Source: Caballeronia sp. Lep1P3
Lineage (GTDB): Bacteria; Pseudomonadota; Gammaproteobacteria; Burkholderiales; Burkholderiaceae
DNA: 64,000 nucleotides
Assembly (NCBI RefSeq): GCF_022879595.1
Contig: NZ_CP084265.1
Span: forward strand, 2,170,001 to 2,234,000
Direction of reading: 5' to 3'
Shown: positions 26,394 through 37,614 of the stretch, piece by piece
Layout: every line of letters starts with the position of its first letter
How positions within the stretch are numbered: the stretch's first letter is position 1
The notes under the pieces: generated by a model
The model's database searches: none
What the model was told of the DNA's origin: nothing
The model's input: only the letters and a program-made list of their open reading frames with translations
Program-made: the position numbers and the translations under genes

Positions 26394-27773
26394 ATGCCAA
26401 CCACTTCGCCGCAGTTTGCCCCGCTTGCCCTCCTCGCCGCCGAACTCAGGTGCGGCCGCACGACGAGCCGCGCGCTCGTCGAAACCGCGCTCGAACGCAT
26501 CGCCGATCCGAACGGGCAAGGTTCGACCGTTTTCCTGCAGGTCGATGCCGATCACGCTCGCGCCGCCGCCGACGCCCACGACGCGCTGCGCCGCGCGGGC
26601 ACGGTGCTCTCGCCGCTCGCGGGCATTCCGGTTTCGGTGAAAGATCTCTTCGACGTCGAAGGCCAGGTGACGCGCGCCGGATCGCGCGCGCTCGACGGCG
26701 CCGCGCCCGCCAAAGCCGACGCCATCACGGTCGCGCGCCTGCGACGCGCGGGCGCGGTCATCGTCGGGCGGACGAACATGAGCGAATTCGCGTTCTCGGG
26801 ACTCGGCCTGAATCCGCATTACGGGACGCCGCGCTCGCCTTTTCACGCGAACGTGCCGGGCGACGAACGCATCGCGGGCGGATCGTCGGCGGGCGCGGCG
26901 GCATCGGTGGCGGACGGCATGGCGGCGGTCGCGCTCGGCACCGACACCGGCGGCTCCATCCGCATTCCCGCCGCGCTGTGCGGTCTCGCGGGCTTCAAGC
27001 CGACCGCGAGCCGCATCCCGAAACAGGGCGGCGTGCCGCTTTCGAAAACGCTGGATTCGTTCGGGCCGATCGGCGTGTCGGTGGCGTGCTGCGCGCTCGT
27101 CGATCGCATTCTGGCCGGCCGCGAGCCCGAAGTCCCGGCTACGCGCCCGCTCGACGGCGTGCGCCTCGGCGTGCTCACGAACTACGTGACCGACGGCGTG
27201 GAAGCGCCGGCGGCGCAGGCGGTGCAGGCGGCCGTCGATCATCTGGCGGCGGCGGGCGCGCTCGTCGAGGATGGGCGCTTTGCGCCGCTCGACCGGCTGC
27301 CGGAAATCAATCGCTTCGGTCTCGTCGCGATCGAAGCGTATGCGTGGCATCGCAAGCTGATCGCCGAACATGGCGGAAAATACGATCCGCGCGTGCTCGC
27401 GCGCCTCATGCGCGCGGAGAGTGCGAGCGCCGCCGATTACATCGATTTGTGCGAAGCGCGCGCCGCCATGATCGACGCCGCGCGCACGACGCTCTGGCAG
27501 CGTTTCGACGCGATTCTCTGCCCGACCGTGCCGGTGCTGCCGCCGCGCATCGCCGAACTCGTTTCCGACGACGACCTTTTCGCGCGCACGAACGCACTGA
27601 TCCTGCGCAATCCCACCACGTTCAATTTTCTCGATGCCTGCGCGCTGTCGCTGCCGTGCCATCGGCGCGGCGATGCGCCCGTCGGCCTCATGCTCGCCGC
27701 CGCGCCCAACGCCGACGACACGCTGCTTTCCATCGGCCGGGCCGTCGAAGCCGTGCTGGAGACGACGCGCTAA
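26394..27773 (+). CDS. Amidase signature family hydrolase
   Basis: 459 residues from the ATG at 26394; frames open up to 138 bases earlier look like shadow. The Ser-cisSer-Lys triad is intact: Lys83 in PVSVKDLFDV, the cis-serine in GGSSAGAAAS and the nucleophilic serine in GTDTGGSIRIPAA. The family cleaves amides and includes GatA, but there are no gatB or gatC neighbours and the C-terminus is shorter, so a stand-alone amidase is more likely. The substrate is unknown. Confidence 0.9.
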   Translation: MPTTSPQFAPLALLAAELRCGRTTSRALVETALERIADPNGQGSTVFLQVDADHARAAADAHDALRRAGTVLSPLAGIPVSVKDLFDVEGQVTRAGSRALDGAAPAKADAITVARLRRAGAVIVGRTNMSEFAFSGLGLNPHYGTPRSPFHANVPGDERIAGGSSAGAAASVADGMAAVALGTDTGGSIRIPAALCGLAGFKPTASRIPKQGGVPLSKTLDSFGPIGVSVACCALVDRILAGREPEVPATRPLDGVRLGVLTNYVTDGVEAPAAQAVQAAVDHLAAAGALVEDGRFAPLDRLPEINRFGLVAIEAYAWHRKLIAEHGGKYDPRVLARLMRAESASAADYIDLCEARAAMIDAARTTLWQRFDAILCPTVPVLPPRIAELVSDDDLFARTNALILRNPTTFNFLDACALSLPCHRRGDAPVGLMLAAAPNADDTLLSIGRAVEAVLETTR

Positions 27774-27886
27774 AGAGCCGTCGTCCGCCCGAATCGCCGC
27801 CGACTCTGCGCGGCCGGCGATCGCGCTAGAATTTGTGCGCGACGCCCCGTAAATCAGGTGCTTCCTTCTCGAAACGTTGCGAAACA

Positions 27887-28432
27887 ATGAACAACCATCT
27901 ACATCAATTCACGATGCACGAGGGCGACCGCGCCTTGCGGCGCGAGCGTCGGCTGCTGACGCTGCTCGGTTTCGTGTGCCTCGCGCTCGTCGGCGGCGCG
28001 CTGTATCTGCAGTTCTTCCACGGCCAGGACCCGTGTCCGCTGTGCATCATCCAGCGTTATTTCTTCGTGCTGATCGCCGTGTTCGCCTTTCTCGGCGCGG
28101 GATTCAACGGCTGGCGCGGCATCGCGCTGCTGGAGACGCTGGTGCTGCTTTCCGCGCTCGGCGGCGTGGCGACGGCCGCGCGCCATGTCTACATCCAGGC
28201 CAATCCCGGCTTCAGTTGCGGATTCGACGCGCTGCAGCCCGTCGTCGACAGTCTTCCGCCCGCGCGCTGGCTACCGCAAGTCTTCAAGGTCGCGGGCCTC
28301 TGCGAGACGCCTTATCCGCCGATCTTCGGCCTGTCGCTTCCGCAGTGGTCGCTCGTCGCGTTCGCGGTCATCTTCGTTTTCGTCGCGTTGAGCCTTCGCC
28401 TGAGGCGCAACGCACGCGCAGCGGCGCGATAA
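27887..28432 (+). CDS. dsbB: Disulfide bond formation protein B
   Basis: Quinone reductase of the inner membrane that reoxidises DsbA; 181 residues from the ATG at 27887 and four membrane helices. The redox pairs are Cys50/Cys53 in [10 protein letters not shown] and Cys111/Cys139 in the second periplasmic loop (FSCGF and GLCE). The in-frame extension to 27833 has no support. No dsbA is present nearby. Confidence 0.95.
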   Translation: MNNHLHQFTMHEGDRALRRERRLLTLLGFVCLALVGGALYLQFFHGQDPCPLCIIQRYFFVLIAVFAFLGAGFNGWRGIALLETLVLLSALGGVATAARHVYIQANPGFSCGFDALQPVVDSLPPARWLPQVFKVAGLCETPYPPIFGLSLPQWSLVAFAVIFVFVALSLRLRRNARAAAR

Positions 28433-28541
28433 CCGTTTTTCCGCGCGGGCGCGACTTCGTCGCCCGCGCGCGTCGCCCTCCCCGCCGAAGCATTTCCCTT
28501 CCCCGCATCAGCGCTTGCGCATAACCTTGATACGGTCCCGA

Positions 28542-28560
28542 CAATATTTTTGGGATATTG
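28542..28560. promoter_or_regulatory. Palindrome upstream of xdhA, possible operator
   Basis: CAATAT at 28542-28547 and ATATTG at 28555-28560 form a perfect inverted repeat with a seven-base spacer, in an AT-rich island with TTGATA at 28527-28532. It lies about 120 bases before the xdhA start and could be the operator of the purine operon's regulator, which is not in the window. Confidence 0.35.
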
Positions 28561-28683
28561 CGGTGCTATGGTCGAGGCTGGATGGCGATCTACGTGCGCG
28601 CAGTCCCGCTTGCAGCCGAATTTCGGGATGCAGGCGGAAAACCGCGTAACGCGCGCCCGGTCCGCAATGTCCCTGACTGGCTC

Positions 28684-30201
28684 ATGACAACGCACACCAT
28701 CCGTTTCCTTGCTCGCGGCGCCATCCTTGACGTCGCCGATGCGCCCGCCACGCGCACGGTGCTCCAGCATTTGCGCGAATCCCAGGGCTGCACCGGCACG
28801 AAGGAAGGCTGCGCCGAGGGTGACTGCGGCGCGTGCACCGTCGTTGTCGGCGAGCTGGATTCAGGCGGCGAGCTCGCGCTGAAGGCCGTCAACGCGTGCA
28901 TCCAGTTTTTGCCGACGCTCGATTCGCGCGCGCTCTTCACGGTCGAAGACCTGCGCGGCGCAAACGGCGCGCTGCATCCGGTGCAGCAGGCGCTCGTCGA
29001 TTGCCACGGCTCGCAATGCGGCTTCTGCACGCCGGGCTTCGTCATGTCGCTGTGGGCGCTTTATCACGCTCATCCGCGCGATGCCGGCCCGCCCTCGCGC
29101 GACGAAATCGCCGCCGCCATCTCCGGCAACCTGTGCCGCTGCACGGGCTACCGGCCCATCGTCGATGCCGCCGAGCGCATGTTCGACTACCCGCCGCCCG
29201 CCTTCGACCGCGATGCGATCCGGCAAACGCTAGTGAGCCTGCGCCGCACGCAGACCTTCGAATACCGCGCGCCGGACGCGTTCGGCACGCCGGCGTTCCA
29301 CGCGCCCGTCACGCGCGCCGAATTCGCGCGCCTGCGGGCAGCGAATCCGAACGCACGGCTGCTCGCGGGCAGCACGGACGTCGGCCTATGGGTCACGAAG
29401 CAGTTTCGCGATCTGGGCGACATCCTGTTCATCGGCAATGTGGATGAACTGAAGCGCATCGAGCGCGATGCGCAGACGCTGACCATCGGCGCGGCGGCAT
29501 CGCTTGAAGACGCTTATGCCGCGCTCACCGCCGATTACCCCGAACTCGCGGAACTGTGGACGCGCTTCGCGTCGCGCCCGATCCGCAACGCCGGCACGCT
29601 CGGCGGCAACGTCGCGAACGGCTCGCCGATTGGCGATTCGATGCCCGCGCTCATCGCGCTGAACGCCGAACTCGTGCTGCAAAAAGGCGACGCGATGCGC
29701 ACCATGCCGCTCGATGCGTTCTACCTCGCGTATCAGAAGACCGCGCTCGAAGCTGGCGAATTCGTCGCGGCGATCCGCGTGCCGCGCCCGCGCGCGGACC
29801 TGCGCTTTCGCACCTACAAGGTGGCCAAGCGCTACGACCAGGACATTTCCGCCGTCTGTGCGGCCTTCGCGATCCGGCTCGACGACGCGCACCGCGTGAC
29901 CCACGCGCGCATCGCGTTCGGCGGGATGGCCGCGACGCCCAAACGCGCGGCGAACGCGGAAGCCGCGCTCGTCGGCCACGACTGGACCGACGCCGCCGTG
30001 CGCGCCGCGATGGACGCGCTCGACACCGACTTCCAGCCGCTCACGGACATGCGCGCGTCGAGCGCATATCGCGCGAAGGTGGCGCGCAACCTGCTGCGGC
30101 GTTTCCATCTGGAGACGCGCGCCGACGCGCCGCTCGCGCTCGCCGACGTAAGCGCGTTCGCCTACGCCGCGCATGCGCCCGTCTCCGAGGAGCAGCCATG
30201 A
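28684..30201 (+). CDS. xdhA: Xanthine dehydrogenase small subunit (Fe-S and FAD)
   Basis: Oxidises hypoxanthine to xanthine and urate together with XdhB; 505 residues from the ATG at 28684. The N-terminal ferredoxin-like cluster uses Cys36, Cys43, Cys48 and Cys51 (CTGTKEGCAEGDCGAC), plus a further cysteine in VNACIQF. The second 2Fe-2S cluster is in CGFCTPGF and CRCTGYRPI. The FAD domain follows, with LLAGSTDVGLWVTK and NAGTLGGNVANGSPIGD. The stop overlaps the xdhB start (ATGA). Confidence 0.97.
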   Translation: MTTHTIRFLARGAILDVADAPATRTVLQHLRESQGCTGTKEGCAEGDCGACTVVVGELDSGGELALKAVNACIQFLPTLDSRALFTVEDLRGANGALHPVQQALVDCHGSQCGFCTPGFVMSLWALYHAHPRDAGPPSRDEIAAAISGNLCRCTGYRPIVDAAERMFDYPPPAFDRDAIRQTLVSLRRTQTFEYRAPDAFGTPAFHAPVTRAEFARLRAANPNARLLAGSTDVGLWVTKQFRDLGDILFIGNVDELKRIERDAQTLTIGAAASLEDAYAALTADYPELAELWTRFASRPIRNAGTLGGNVANGSPIGDSMPALIALNAELVLQKGDAMRTMPLDAFYLAYQKTALEAGEFVAAIRVPRPRADLRFRTYKVAKRYDQDISAVCAAFAIRLDDAHRVTHARIAFGGMAATPKRAANAEAALVGHDWTDAAVRAAMDALDTDFQPLTDMRASSAYRAKVARNLLRRFHLETRADAPLALADVSAFAYAAHAPVSEEQP

Positions 30202-32597
30202 ACAAGGCCAGCGAACCGATTCCGCTCGATTCCGCCGCAAGTCCCGCCGATGCGGCGGGCGCCGCGTTGCCGCACGAATCGGCGGCGCTGCATGTCAGCG
30301 GCGAAGCCATTTACACCGACGACATCGCCGAGCTGCGCGGCACGCTCCACGCGGCGCTCGGGCTGTCGCGATATGCGCACGCGCGCATCGTGTCGATGAA
30401 CCTCGATGCCGTGCGCGCCGCGCCCGGCGTGATTGCCGTGCTCAGCGCCGCCGACATTCCCGGCGAGAACAATTGCGGGCCGGTTCTGCACGACGACCCG
30501 ATCCTCGCCGCCGACGAAGTGCAGTATCTCGGCCAGCCGGTGTTCGCCGTTATCGCCGAGACGCACGATCTCGCGCGCCGCGCCGCCGCGCTCGCCAAAA
30601 GCGACGACGTCCTGCGCTACGAGCCGCTCGAAGCCGTGCTCACGCCGCGCGAAGCGAAGGCGCGCAAGCAGTTCGTGCTGCCGCCGCTGCATCTGCGGCG
30701 CGGCGATCCGGACGCGCGCATCGCGAATGCGGCGCATCGCATCGCCGGGGAATTCGAAGTCGGCGGACAGGAGCAGTTCTATCTCGAAGGACAAGTGGCG
30801 TATGCCGTGCCGAAGGAGTCGGACGGCATGCTCGTCTATAGCTCGACGCAGCATCCGAGCGAGATGCAGCAGGTCGTCGCGCACATGCTCGACTGGCCGA
30901 CGCACGCGGTCGTGTGCGAATGCCGGCGCATGGGCGGCGGCTTCGGCGGCAAGGAATCGCAATCGGCGCTCTTCGCGTGCGTGGCGTCGCTGGCGGCACA
31001 TGGGCTGAAGCGTCCCGTCAAGCTGCGCGCCGACCGCGACGACGACTTCATGATTACCGGCAAGCGCCATGACGCGGTCTACGAATACGAAGCCGGCTTC
31101 GACGACGACGGACGCATCGTCGGCGCGCGCGTGGACATCGCGTTGCGGGCGGGCTACTCGGCGGACTTGTCGGGCGCGGTCGCGACGCGCGCGGTCTGTC
31201 ACTTCGACAACGCGTATTTTCTGAGCGACGTCGATATCCGCGCGTTCTGCTGCAAGACGAACACGCAGTCGAACACCGCGTTTCGCGGCTTCGGCGGCCC
31301 GCAAGGTGCGTTCGTGATGGAAGTGATGCTCGACGAAATCGCGCATCGCCTGAAGCGCGATCCGCTCGACGTGCGGCGCGCGAACTTCTACGGCATCGAG
31401 GAGCGCAACGTGACGCCGTATGGTCAGCCCGTCGCGGACAACGTGATCGCGCCGCTCGCCGACGAACTGATCGCATCGAGCGATTACCGCGCGCGCCGCG
31501 AAGCGATCGCCGCGTTCAACGCGACAAGCAGCGTGCTCAAGCGCGGCATCGCGTTCACGCCGGTCAAGTTCGGCATCTCGTTCAACGTGCCGTTTCTGAA
31601 TCAGGCGGGCGCGCTCGTGCACGTCTACAAGGACGGCTCCGTGCTCGTGAATCACGGCGGCACCGAAATGGGCCAGGGCCTCAACACGAAGGTCGCGCAA
31701 GTGGTGGCGAGCGTGTTCGGCATCGGCCTGGCGCGCGTGCGCGTCACGGCGACGGATACGTCGAAGGTCGCGAATACATCGGCGACGGCGGCATCGACCG
31801 GAAGCGATCTCAACGGCAAGGCGGCCGAAGCGGCGGCGCTCGCCATCCGTTCGCGCTTGGCCGAACTCGCCGCGAAGCAGTTCGGCGGCGCGGCGGCGGA
31901 CGTGCGCTTTCATGGCGGCGTGGTGGAGGCGAACGGCGGCCAGATGCCGTTCGATCAGCTGATCGCGGCGGCGTATCTCGCGCGCGTGCAGTTGTGGTCC
32001 GACGGCTTCTACGCCACGCCGAAAGTGCATTGGGACGCGAAGATGCTCACGGGCCATCCGTTCTACTACTTCGCGTATGGCGCGGCGGTGTCGGAAGTCG
32101 TGATCGATACGCTCACCGGCGAATGGAAACTGCTGCGCGCCGATCTGCTGCACGACGCGGGACGTTCGATCAATCCGGCCATCGACATCGGGCAAGTGGA
32201 AGGCGGCTTCATTCAGGGCATGGGCTGGCTCACGACCGAAGAACTCTGGTGGAACCGCGACGGGCGCCTGATGACGCACGCGCCGTCCACGTACAAGATT
32301 CCCGCCGTCAGCGACACGCCCGCCGCGTTCAACGTCGCGCTCTTCCGAAGCGCCGGCAACGACAACGCCGAGCCGACGATATTCCGCTCGAAAGCCGTTG
32401 GCGAGCCGCCGCTTTTGCTGGCGTTTTCGGTGCTGCTCGCGATCCGCGCGGCGATCGCCGCCTGCGCGCCCTCGGCGAACGACGCGCCGAAGCTGCGCGC
32501 GCCCGCGACGCCCGAAGCGATTCTCGACGCGCTCGACGCGCTGAATGCGCTGAATGTGCCCGCGTTCGAGGCGCAACCCGCCGCCCCGGTAAACTAG
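30198..32597 (+). CDS. xdhB: Xanthine dehydrogenase molybdenum-binding subunit
   Basis: 799 residues from the ATG at 30198, coupled to xdhA. Molybdopterin-contact segments are visible: RRMGGGFGGKES, FRGFGGPQGAFVMEV, GTEMGQGLNTK and the active-site glutamate in KAVGEPPLLL. No signal peptide, so the enzyme is cytoplasmic. The frame open back to 29556 is a shadow of xdhA. xdhC, which inserts the sulfurated cofactor, follows 44 bases downstream. Confidence 0.97.
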   Translation: MNKASEPIPLDSAASPADAAGAALPHESAALHVSGEAIYTDDIAELRGTLHAALGLSRYAHARIVSMNLDAVRAAPGVIAVLSAADIPGENNCGPVLHDDPILAADEVQYLGQPVFAVIAETHDLARRAAALAKSDDVLRYEPLEAVLTPREAKARKQFVLPPLHLRRGDPDARIANAAHRIAGEFEVGGQEQFYLEGQVAYAVPKESDGMLVYSSTQHPSEMQQVVAHMLDWPTHAVVCECRRMGGGFGGKESQSALFACVASLAAHGLKRPVKLRADRDDDFMITGKRHDAVYEYEAGFDDDGRIVGARVDIALRAGYSADLSGAVATRAVCHFDNAYFLSDVDIRAFCCKTNTQSNTAFRGFGGPQGAFVMEVMLDEIAHRLKRDPLDVRRANFYGIEERNVTPYGQPVADNVIAPLADELIASSDYRARREAIAAFNATSSVLKRGIAFTPVKFGISFNVPFLNQAGALVHVYKDGSVLVNHGGTEMGQGLNTKVAQVVASVFGIGLARVRVTATDTSKVANTSATAASTGSDLNGKAAEAAALAIRSRLAELAAKQFGGAAADVRFHGGVVEANGGQMPFDQLIAAAYLARVQLWSDGFYATPKVHWDAKMLTGHPFYYFAYGAAVSEVVIDTLTGEWKLLRADLLHDAGRSINPAIDIGQVEGGFIQGMGWLTTEELWWNRDGRLMTHAPSTYKIPAVSDTPAAFNVALFRSAGNDNAEPTIFRSKAVGEPPLLLAFSVLLAIRAAIAACAPSANDAPKLRAPATPEAILDALDALNALNVPAFEAQPAAPVN

Positions 32598-32641
32598 CGC
32601 CTGCGACGACGCAAAACACGAACCACCCGGAGCCCCGACCG

Positions 32642-33658
32642 ATGCAAGTTTGGCTGAACGACCTGCAACACCTGCTCGCGCACGGCGACGCCGCCGTGCT
32701 CGTGACGGTCGCGCGTGTCGAAGGCTCCGCGCCGCGCGAGCCGGGCACGAAGATGATCGTCACGCGCGAGGACGCCCGCTACACCATCGGCGGCGGCCAT
32801 CTCGAATGGAAGGCGATCGAAACCGCCCGGCAAGTGCTGAAGGACGGCATGCACATGCAGCGCATGCGCAGGCTCGCGCGCTTCGCGCTCGGGCCGAGCC
32901 TCGGCCAGTGCTGCGGCGGCGCGGTCGTGCTGGCGTTCGAGCGGCTCGACGTATCGGATCTCAACTGGGTGACGTCGCTCGCGAAGCGCACCGCGCGCGG
33001 TCTTTCGACCGTGCGCAGCGTCTCGTTCGCGCCGATGCCCGACGCCGTCATGCTCTCCGATCCGGAACCGGGCGCGCAAGCGCCCGACTGCCTGCTTTGG
33101 GACGGCGCGGGCTTCGACGAAAGCGGCGCGCTGCTCACCGAAATCATCGCGCCGCGCGACTTCCACGTCGTGCTGTTCGGCGCGGGTCACGTCGGCGCGG
33201 CGCTCGTTCGCGTGCTCGCGACGCTGCCCTGCCAAGTGCGATGGGTCGACGAGCGCGACGCCGCGTTTCCGGCCGCGCAGTTCGTGCCGGACAACGTGAC
33301 GATCGAGCCGAACGACGCGCCCGACGAAGCCGTCGACGACGCGCCGCCCAACACGTACTTCGTCGTGATGACGCACAACCATGCGGTCGATCTCGCGCTG
33401 GCCGAGCGCATTCTCGCGCGCGGCGACTTCGCGTTCTTCGGCATGATCGGCTCGCACACGAAGCGCCGGCAGTTCGAGCATCGGCTGGCGGCGCGCGGCA
33501 TCGACCCCGCGCGCATGGAACGGATGGTGTGTCCGATCGGCATCGACGGCATCGTGGACAAGGCGCCGGAAGTGATCGCCGTCGCAGCGGCAGCCCAGTT
33601 GCTGCAGGCGGTGGAAGCCCACGCTCACGCGCGCGCGTCGTCGCAACAGACCGCTTGA
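32642..33658 (+). CDS. xdhC: Xanthine dehydrogenase accessory protein
   Basis: Molybdenum cofactor chaperone for XdhAB; 338 residues. The N-terminal XdhC/CoxI domain has RVEGSAPREPGTKM, IGGGHLEWKAIE and LGQCCGGAV with its cysteine pair. The C-terminal Rossmann domain has VVLFGAGHVGAALV and MTHNHAVDLAL. It lies between xdhB and the deaminase gene in one rightward block. Confidence 0.96.
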   Translation: MQVWLNDLQHLLAHGDAAVLVTVARVEGSAPREPGTKMIVTREDARYTIGGGHLEWKAIETARQVLKDGMHMQRMRRLARFALGPSLGQCCGGAVVLAFERLDVSDLNWVTSLAKRTARGLSTVRSVSFAPMPDAVMLSDPEPGAQAPDCLLWDGAGFDESGALLTEIIAPRDFHVVLFGAGHVGAALVRVLATLPCQVRWVDERDAAFPAAQFVPDNVTIEPNDAPDEAVDDAPPNTYFVVMTHNHAVDLALAERILARGDFAFFGMIGSHTKRRQFEHRLAARGIDPARMERMVCPIGIDGIVDKAPEVIAVAAAAQLLQAVEAHAHARASSQQTA

Positions 33659-33691
33659 TTCAGCGAGCGGAAGCCCCAGGCATCAACATAA

Positions 33692-34726
<1,035 letters not shown>

Positions 34727-34752
34727 CCGCAACTGCACTACATAGAACGAAG

Positions 34753-36123
34753 ATGGAAACCACTGCAACAACCCAACGCGACACCACCGCACTCGAACGA
34801 TTCTTCGGCATTCGCGCCGCCGGCTCGCACACGAAGACCGAAATCGTCGCGGGCATCACGACGTTTCTCACGGCGATGTACATCATCGTCGTCAATCCGG
34901 GCATTCTTTCGCAGGCCGGCGTGCCGTTTCCCGCCGCGCTGACGGCAACGGTCATCGTCAGCTTTCTCGGCAGTTGCGCGATGGGCCTCTACGCGCGCAA
35001 TCCGGTGCTCGTCGCGCCGGGCATGGGCATGAACGCGCTCTTCGCGTTCGTGATGGTTCACGGCGGCAAGATGCCGTGGCAAACGGCGCTCGGCTGCGTG
35101 TTCTGGGCCGGCGTCATCTTCGCGGTGCTCGCGGTGTTCAACGCGCGCAAGCTCGTCGTCGATGCGATTCCCGCCAACCTGCGGCACGCGGTGTCGTGCG
35201 GCATCGGGCTTTTCATCAGCCTGATCGGGCTCGTGAATGCGAAGTTCGTGGTCGGCGATCCGGTGACCATCGTGCATTCGGCGTCGCTCAATCCGGTCGT
35301 CATCACGTTCCTCATCGGGCTTGCGGTCACGACGATTCTCGTCGCGCGCAAAGTCACCGGCGCGCTGATGCTCGGCATCGTGTTCACGACGATCATCGCC
35401 ATTCCGATCGGCCGCGTCTGGGGCGACGGCACCGCGTACTGGCCCGCCGCCATCGCCACGAAAACGCTCGTCAACTGGAACGGCCTCTTCTCCGCGCCTG
35501 ACTTTTCCGGCATCTGGCAACTGGACCTGACCGGCGCGCTGAAAGTGGTCTACTGGCCGTTCATCTTCGTGATGCTGTTCACGTCGTTCTTCGACGCGCT
35601 CTCCACCTTCATGGCGATTTCCGAAGCCGGCAAGCTCTTCGACGCGAACGGCAATCCGCGCAACATCCGCCAGTCGATGATGGTCGATGCGTTCTCCGCG
35701 CTCGTCTCGGCGCCGCTCGGCACGAGTCCGGCGAACGCGTATATCGAATCGGCGGCGGGCATTTCGGCGGGCGGGCGCACGGGTCTCGTCGCGGTCGTCG
35801 CGGGCCTGTGCTTCCTGCCGTTCCTGTTCCTCTCGCCGCTGCTTTCGCTCGTGCCCGCCATCGCGACGGCGCCCGCGCTCGTGCTCGTCGGCGTGTTCAT
35901 GATGGAAGCGATCACGCAGATCGAATGGCATCGCTTCGATGAAGCCATTCCCGCCTTCCTCGCGATGATCCTGATTCCGCTGACGTACTCGATCACGGAT
36001 GGCGTCGCCTACGGCTTTCTCGCGTTCGTCGTGCTGAAGGCGGCGACCGGGCGCGCGAAGGAGATCAAGCCGGCGATGTGGATCATCGCGGCCTTTTCGC
36101 TGGTCCTGCTTTCGCAGCTTTAA
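34753..36123 (+). CDS. NCS2 family purine permease (AzgA-like)
   Basis: 456-residue inner-membrane transporter with about 12-14 hydrophobic helices. It has the AzgA/GhxP-type opening GSHTKTEIVAGITTFLTAMY, NPGILSQAG and GMGMNALFAF. TSFFDALSTFMAI and GTSPANAYIESAAGI hold the substrate-binding region. Relatives import guanine, hypoxanthine or adenine by proton symport. Its place between two purine deaminase genes supports purine uptake. Confidence 0.94.
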   Translation: METTATTQRDTTALERFFGIRAAGSHTKTEIVAGITTFLTAMYIIVVNPGILSQAGVPFPAALTATVIVSFLGSCAMGLYARNPVLVAPGMGMNALFAFVMVHGGKMPWQTALGCVFWAGVIFAVLAVFNARKLVVDAIPANLRHAVSCGIGLFISLIGLVNAKFVVGDPVTIVHSASLNPVVITFLIGLAVTTILVARKVTGALMLGIVFTTIIAIPIGRVWGDGTAYWPAAIATKTLVNWNGLFSAPDFSGIWQLDLTGALKVVYWPFIFVMLFTSFFDALSTFMAISEAGKLFDANGNPRNIRQSMMVDAFSALVSAPLGTSPANAYIESAAGISAGGRTGLVAVVAGLCFLPFLFLSPLLSLVPAIATAPALVLVGVFMMEAITQIEWHRFDEAIPAFLAMILIPLTYSITDGVAYGFLAFVVLKAATGRAKEIKPAMWIIAAFSLVLLSQL

Positions 36124-36143
36124 TAGAACGGAGACGTTGCACC

Positions 36144-37472
36144 ATGACTCAGACCGCCTACCGCGCCCAGTTGCTCACCTTCCGCGAAGACCCCGCGCAT
36201 GCCGCCGATGGCGCGCTCTACGAGGCCGACGGCCTGCTGATCGTCGAGGACGGCAAAGTGGTCGCGGCGGGCGCGTATGCGTCGTTGCGCGAGACGCTCG
36301 CCGCGGACGCGATCGTCCACACGATGCGCGACAAGCTCATCGTGCCGGGCTTCATCGATTCGCATATCCACTTTCCGCAGACGGACATGATCGCGTCGCC
36401 CGCGCCCGGTCTCTTGCCGTGGCTCGAGACGTACACGTTTCCGACCGAGCGCGGCTTCGAAAACCCGGCCATCGCGCGCGAGACGGCGAGCTTCTTCCTC
36501 GACGAACTGCTCGCGTGCGGCACGACGACCGCGCTCGTCTACTGCACGGTGCACAAGCAATCCGCCGACGCGTTCTTCGCGGAAAGCGACGCGCGCAATC
36601 TGCGCATGGTCGCGGGCAAGGTGCTGATGGACCGCAACTGCCCCGAGTTCCTGCGCGACACGGCGCAATCCGGCTACGACGACAGCGCCGAACTCATCGC
36701 TCGCTGGCACGGGCGCGGGCGTCAGCATTACGCGCTGACACCGCGTTTCGCGCCGACATCGACGGAAGCGCAACTGGAAGCGTGCGGCGCGCTGGCGCAA
36801 AAGCACCACGACGTGTTCATCCAGAGCCACGTCGCGGAGAACACCGACGAGATCAAGTGGGTCGAAAGCCTCTTTCCGGGGCGCCGCAGCTATCTCGATG
36901 TCTACGATCATTACGGCCTTCTGCGGCGTCGCGCGGTGTACGGTCACTGCATCTATCTCGACGATGCCGACCGTCGCCGCATGGCGGAAACGGGCGCGGT
37001 GGCGTCGCACTGCCCGACATCGAATCTCTTTCTCGGCAGCGGCCTCTTCGACTTCGAAAAAGCCGGCGCGTCGAACATGCCGGTCGCGCTCGCGACGGAC
37101 GTCGGCGGCGGCACGTCCTTTTCGATGCTGCAGACGATGAACGAAGCGCACAAGGTCGCGCGCCTGACGGGGCATCACTTGAGCGCCGCGCGCATGTTCT
37201 GGCTGGCGACGACGGGCGCGGCGCAAGTGCTCGGACTCGACGACAGGATCGGCACGCTCGCGCCCGGCAGCGAAGCGGATTTCGTCGTGCTCGATCCGGC
37301 CGCGACGCCGCTGCTCGCGAGGCGCACGGCGCGGGCGGAATCGCTCGAGGAACTGTTGTTCGCGTTCGCGCTGCTCGGCGATGACCGCGCGGTGTTCGAG
37401 ACGTATGCGGCTGGCCGGCGCGTGCATGAGCGGGAGCGGCGCAGGACGGCGAAGCTGGAACTGGCGGCCTGA
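36144..37472 (+). CDS. guaD: Guanine deaminase
   Basis: Zinc amidohydrolase that converts guanine to xanthine, the substrate of XdhAB; 442 residues from the ATG at 36144. The metal motif is GFIDSHIHFPQ. The substrate loop PTERGF, QSHVAENTDEI and the C-terminal LATDVGGGTSFS are diagnostic of GuaD. It is the last gene of the purine block and is followed by a clear terminator. Confidence 0.96.
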   Translation: MTQTAYRAQLLTFREDPAHAADGALYEADGLLIVEDGKVVAAGAYASLRETLAADAIVHTMRDKLIVPGFIDSHIHFPQTDMIASPAPGLLPWLETYTFPTERGFENPAIARETASFFLDELLACGTTTALVYCTVHKQSADAFFAESDARNLRMVAGKVLMDRNCPEFLRDTAQSGYDDSAELIARWHGRGRQHYALTPRFAPTSTEAQLEACGALAQKHHDVFIQSHVAENTDEIKWVESLFPGRRSYLDVYDHYGLLRRRAVYGHCIYLDDADRRRMAETGAVASHCPTSNLFLGSGLFDFEKAGASNMPVALATDVGGGTSFSMLQTMNEAHKVARLTGHHLSAARMFWLATTGAAQVLGLDDRIGTLAPGSEADFVVLDPAATPLLARRTARAESLEELLFAFALLGDDRAVFETYAAGRRVHERERRRTAKLELAA

Positions 37473-37494
37473 ACCGCGCACGAAATGCCCGTGA

Positions 37495-37521
37495 AACGCC
37501 CTTCCGACGAAGGGCGTTTTT
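37495..37521 (+). terminator. Terminator of the purine operon
   Basis: Stem AACGCCCTT (37495-37503) / AAGGGCGTT (37510-37518), followed by a T-rich stretch. Confidence 0.9.
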
Positions 37522-37614
37522 GTTTGCCGCGCCGCTCGCGCGCGCTCATCCAAGCATGTTTTTTGCGTCTTCGCTAAGGTGCAGTCTTTCGTCCGTCATC
37601 GCGAAGATTCCCTC

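Noticed and set aside
30162..32576. 804-codon leftward open frame opposite xdhB
   Set aside because: Antisense shadow of a clear XdhB gene; no motifs and no ribosome-binding site.
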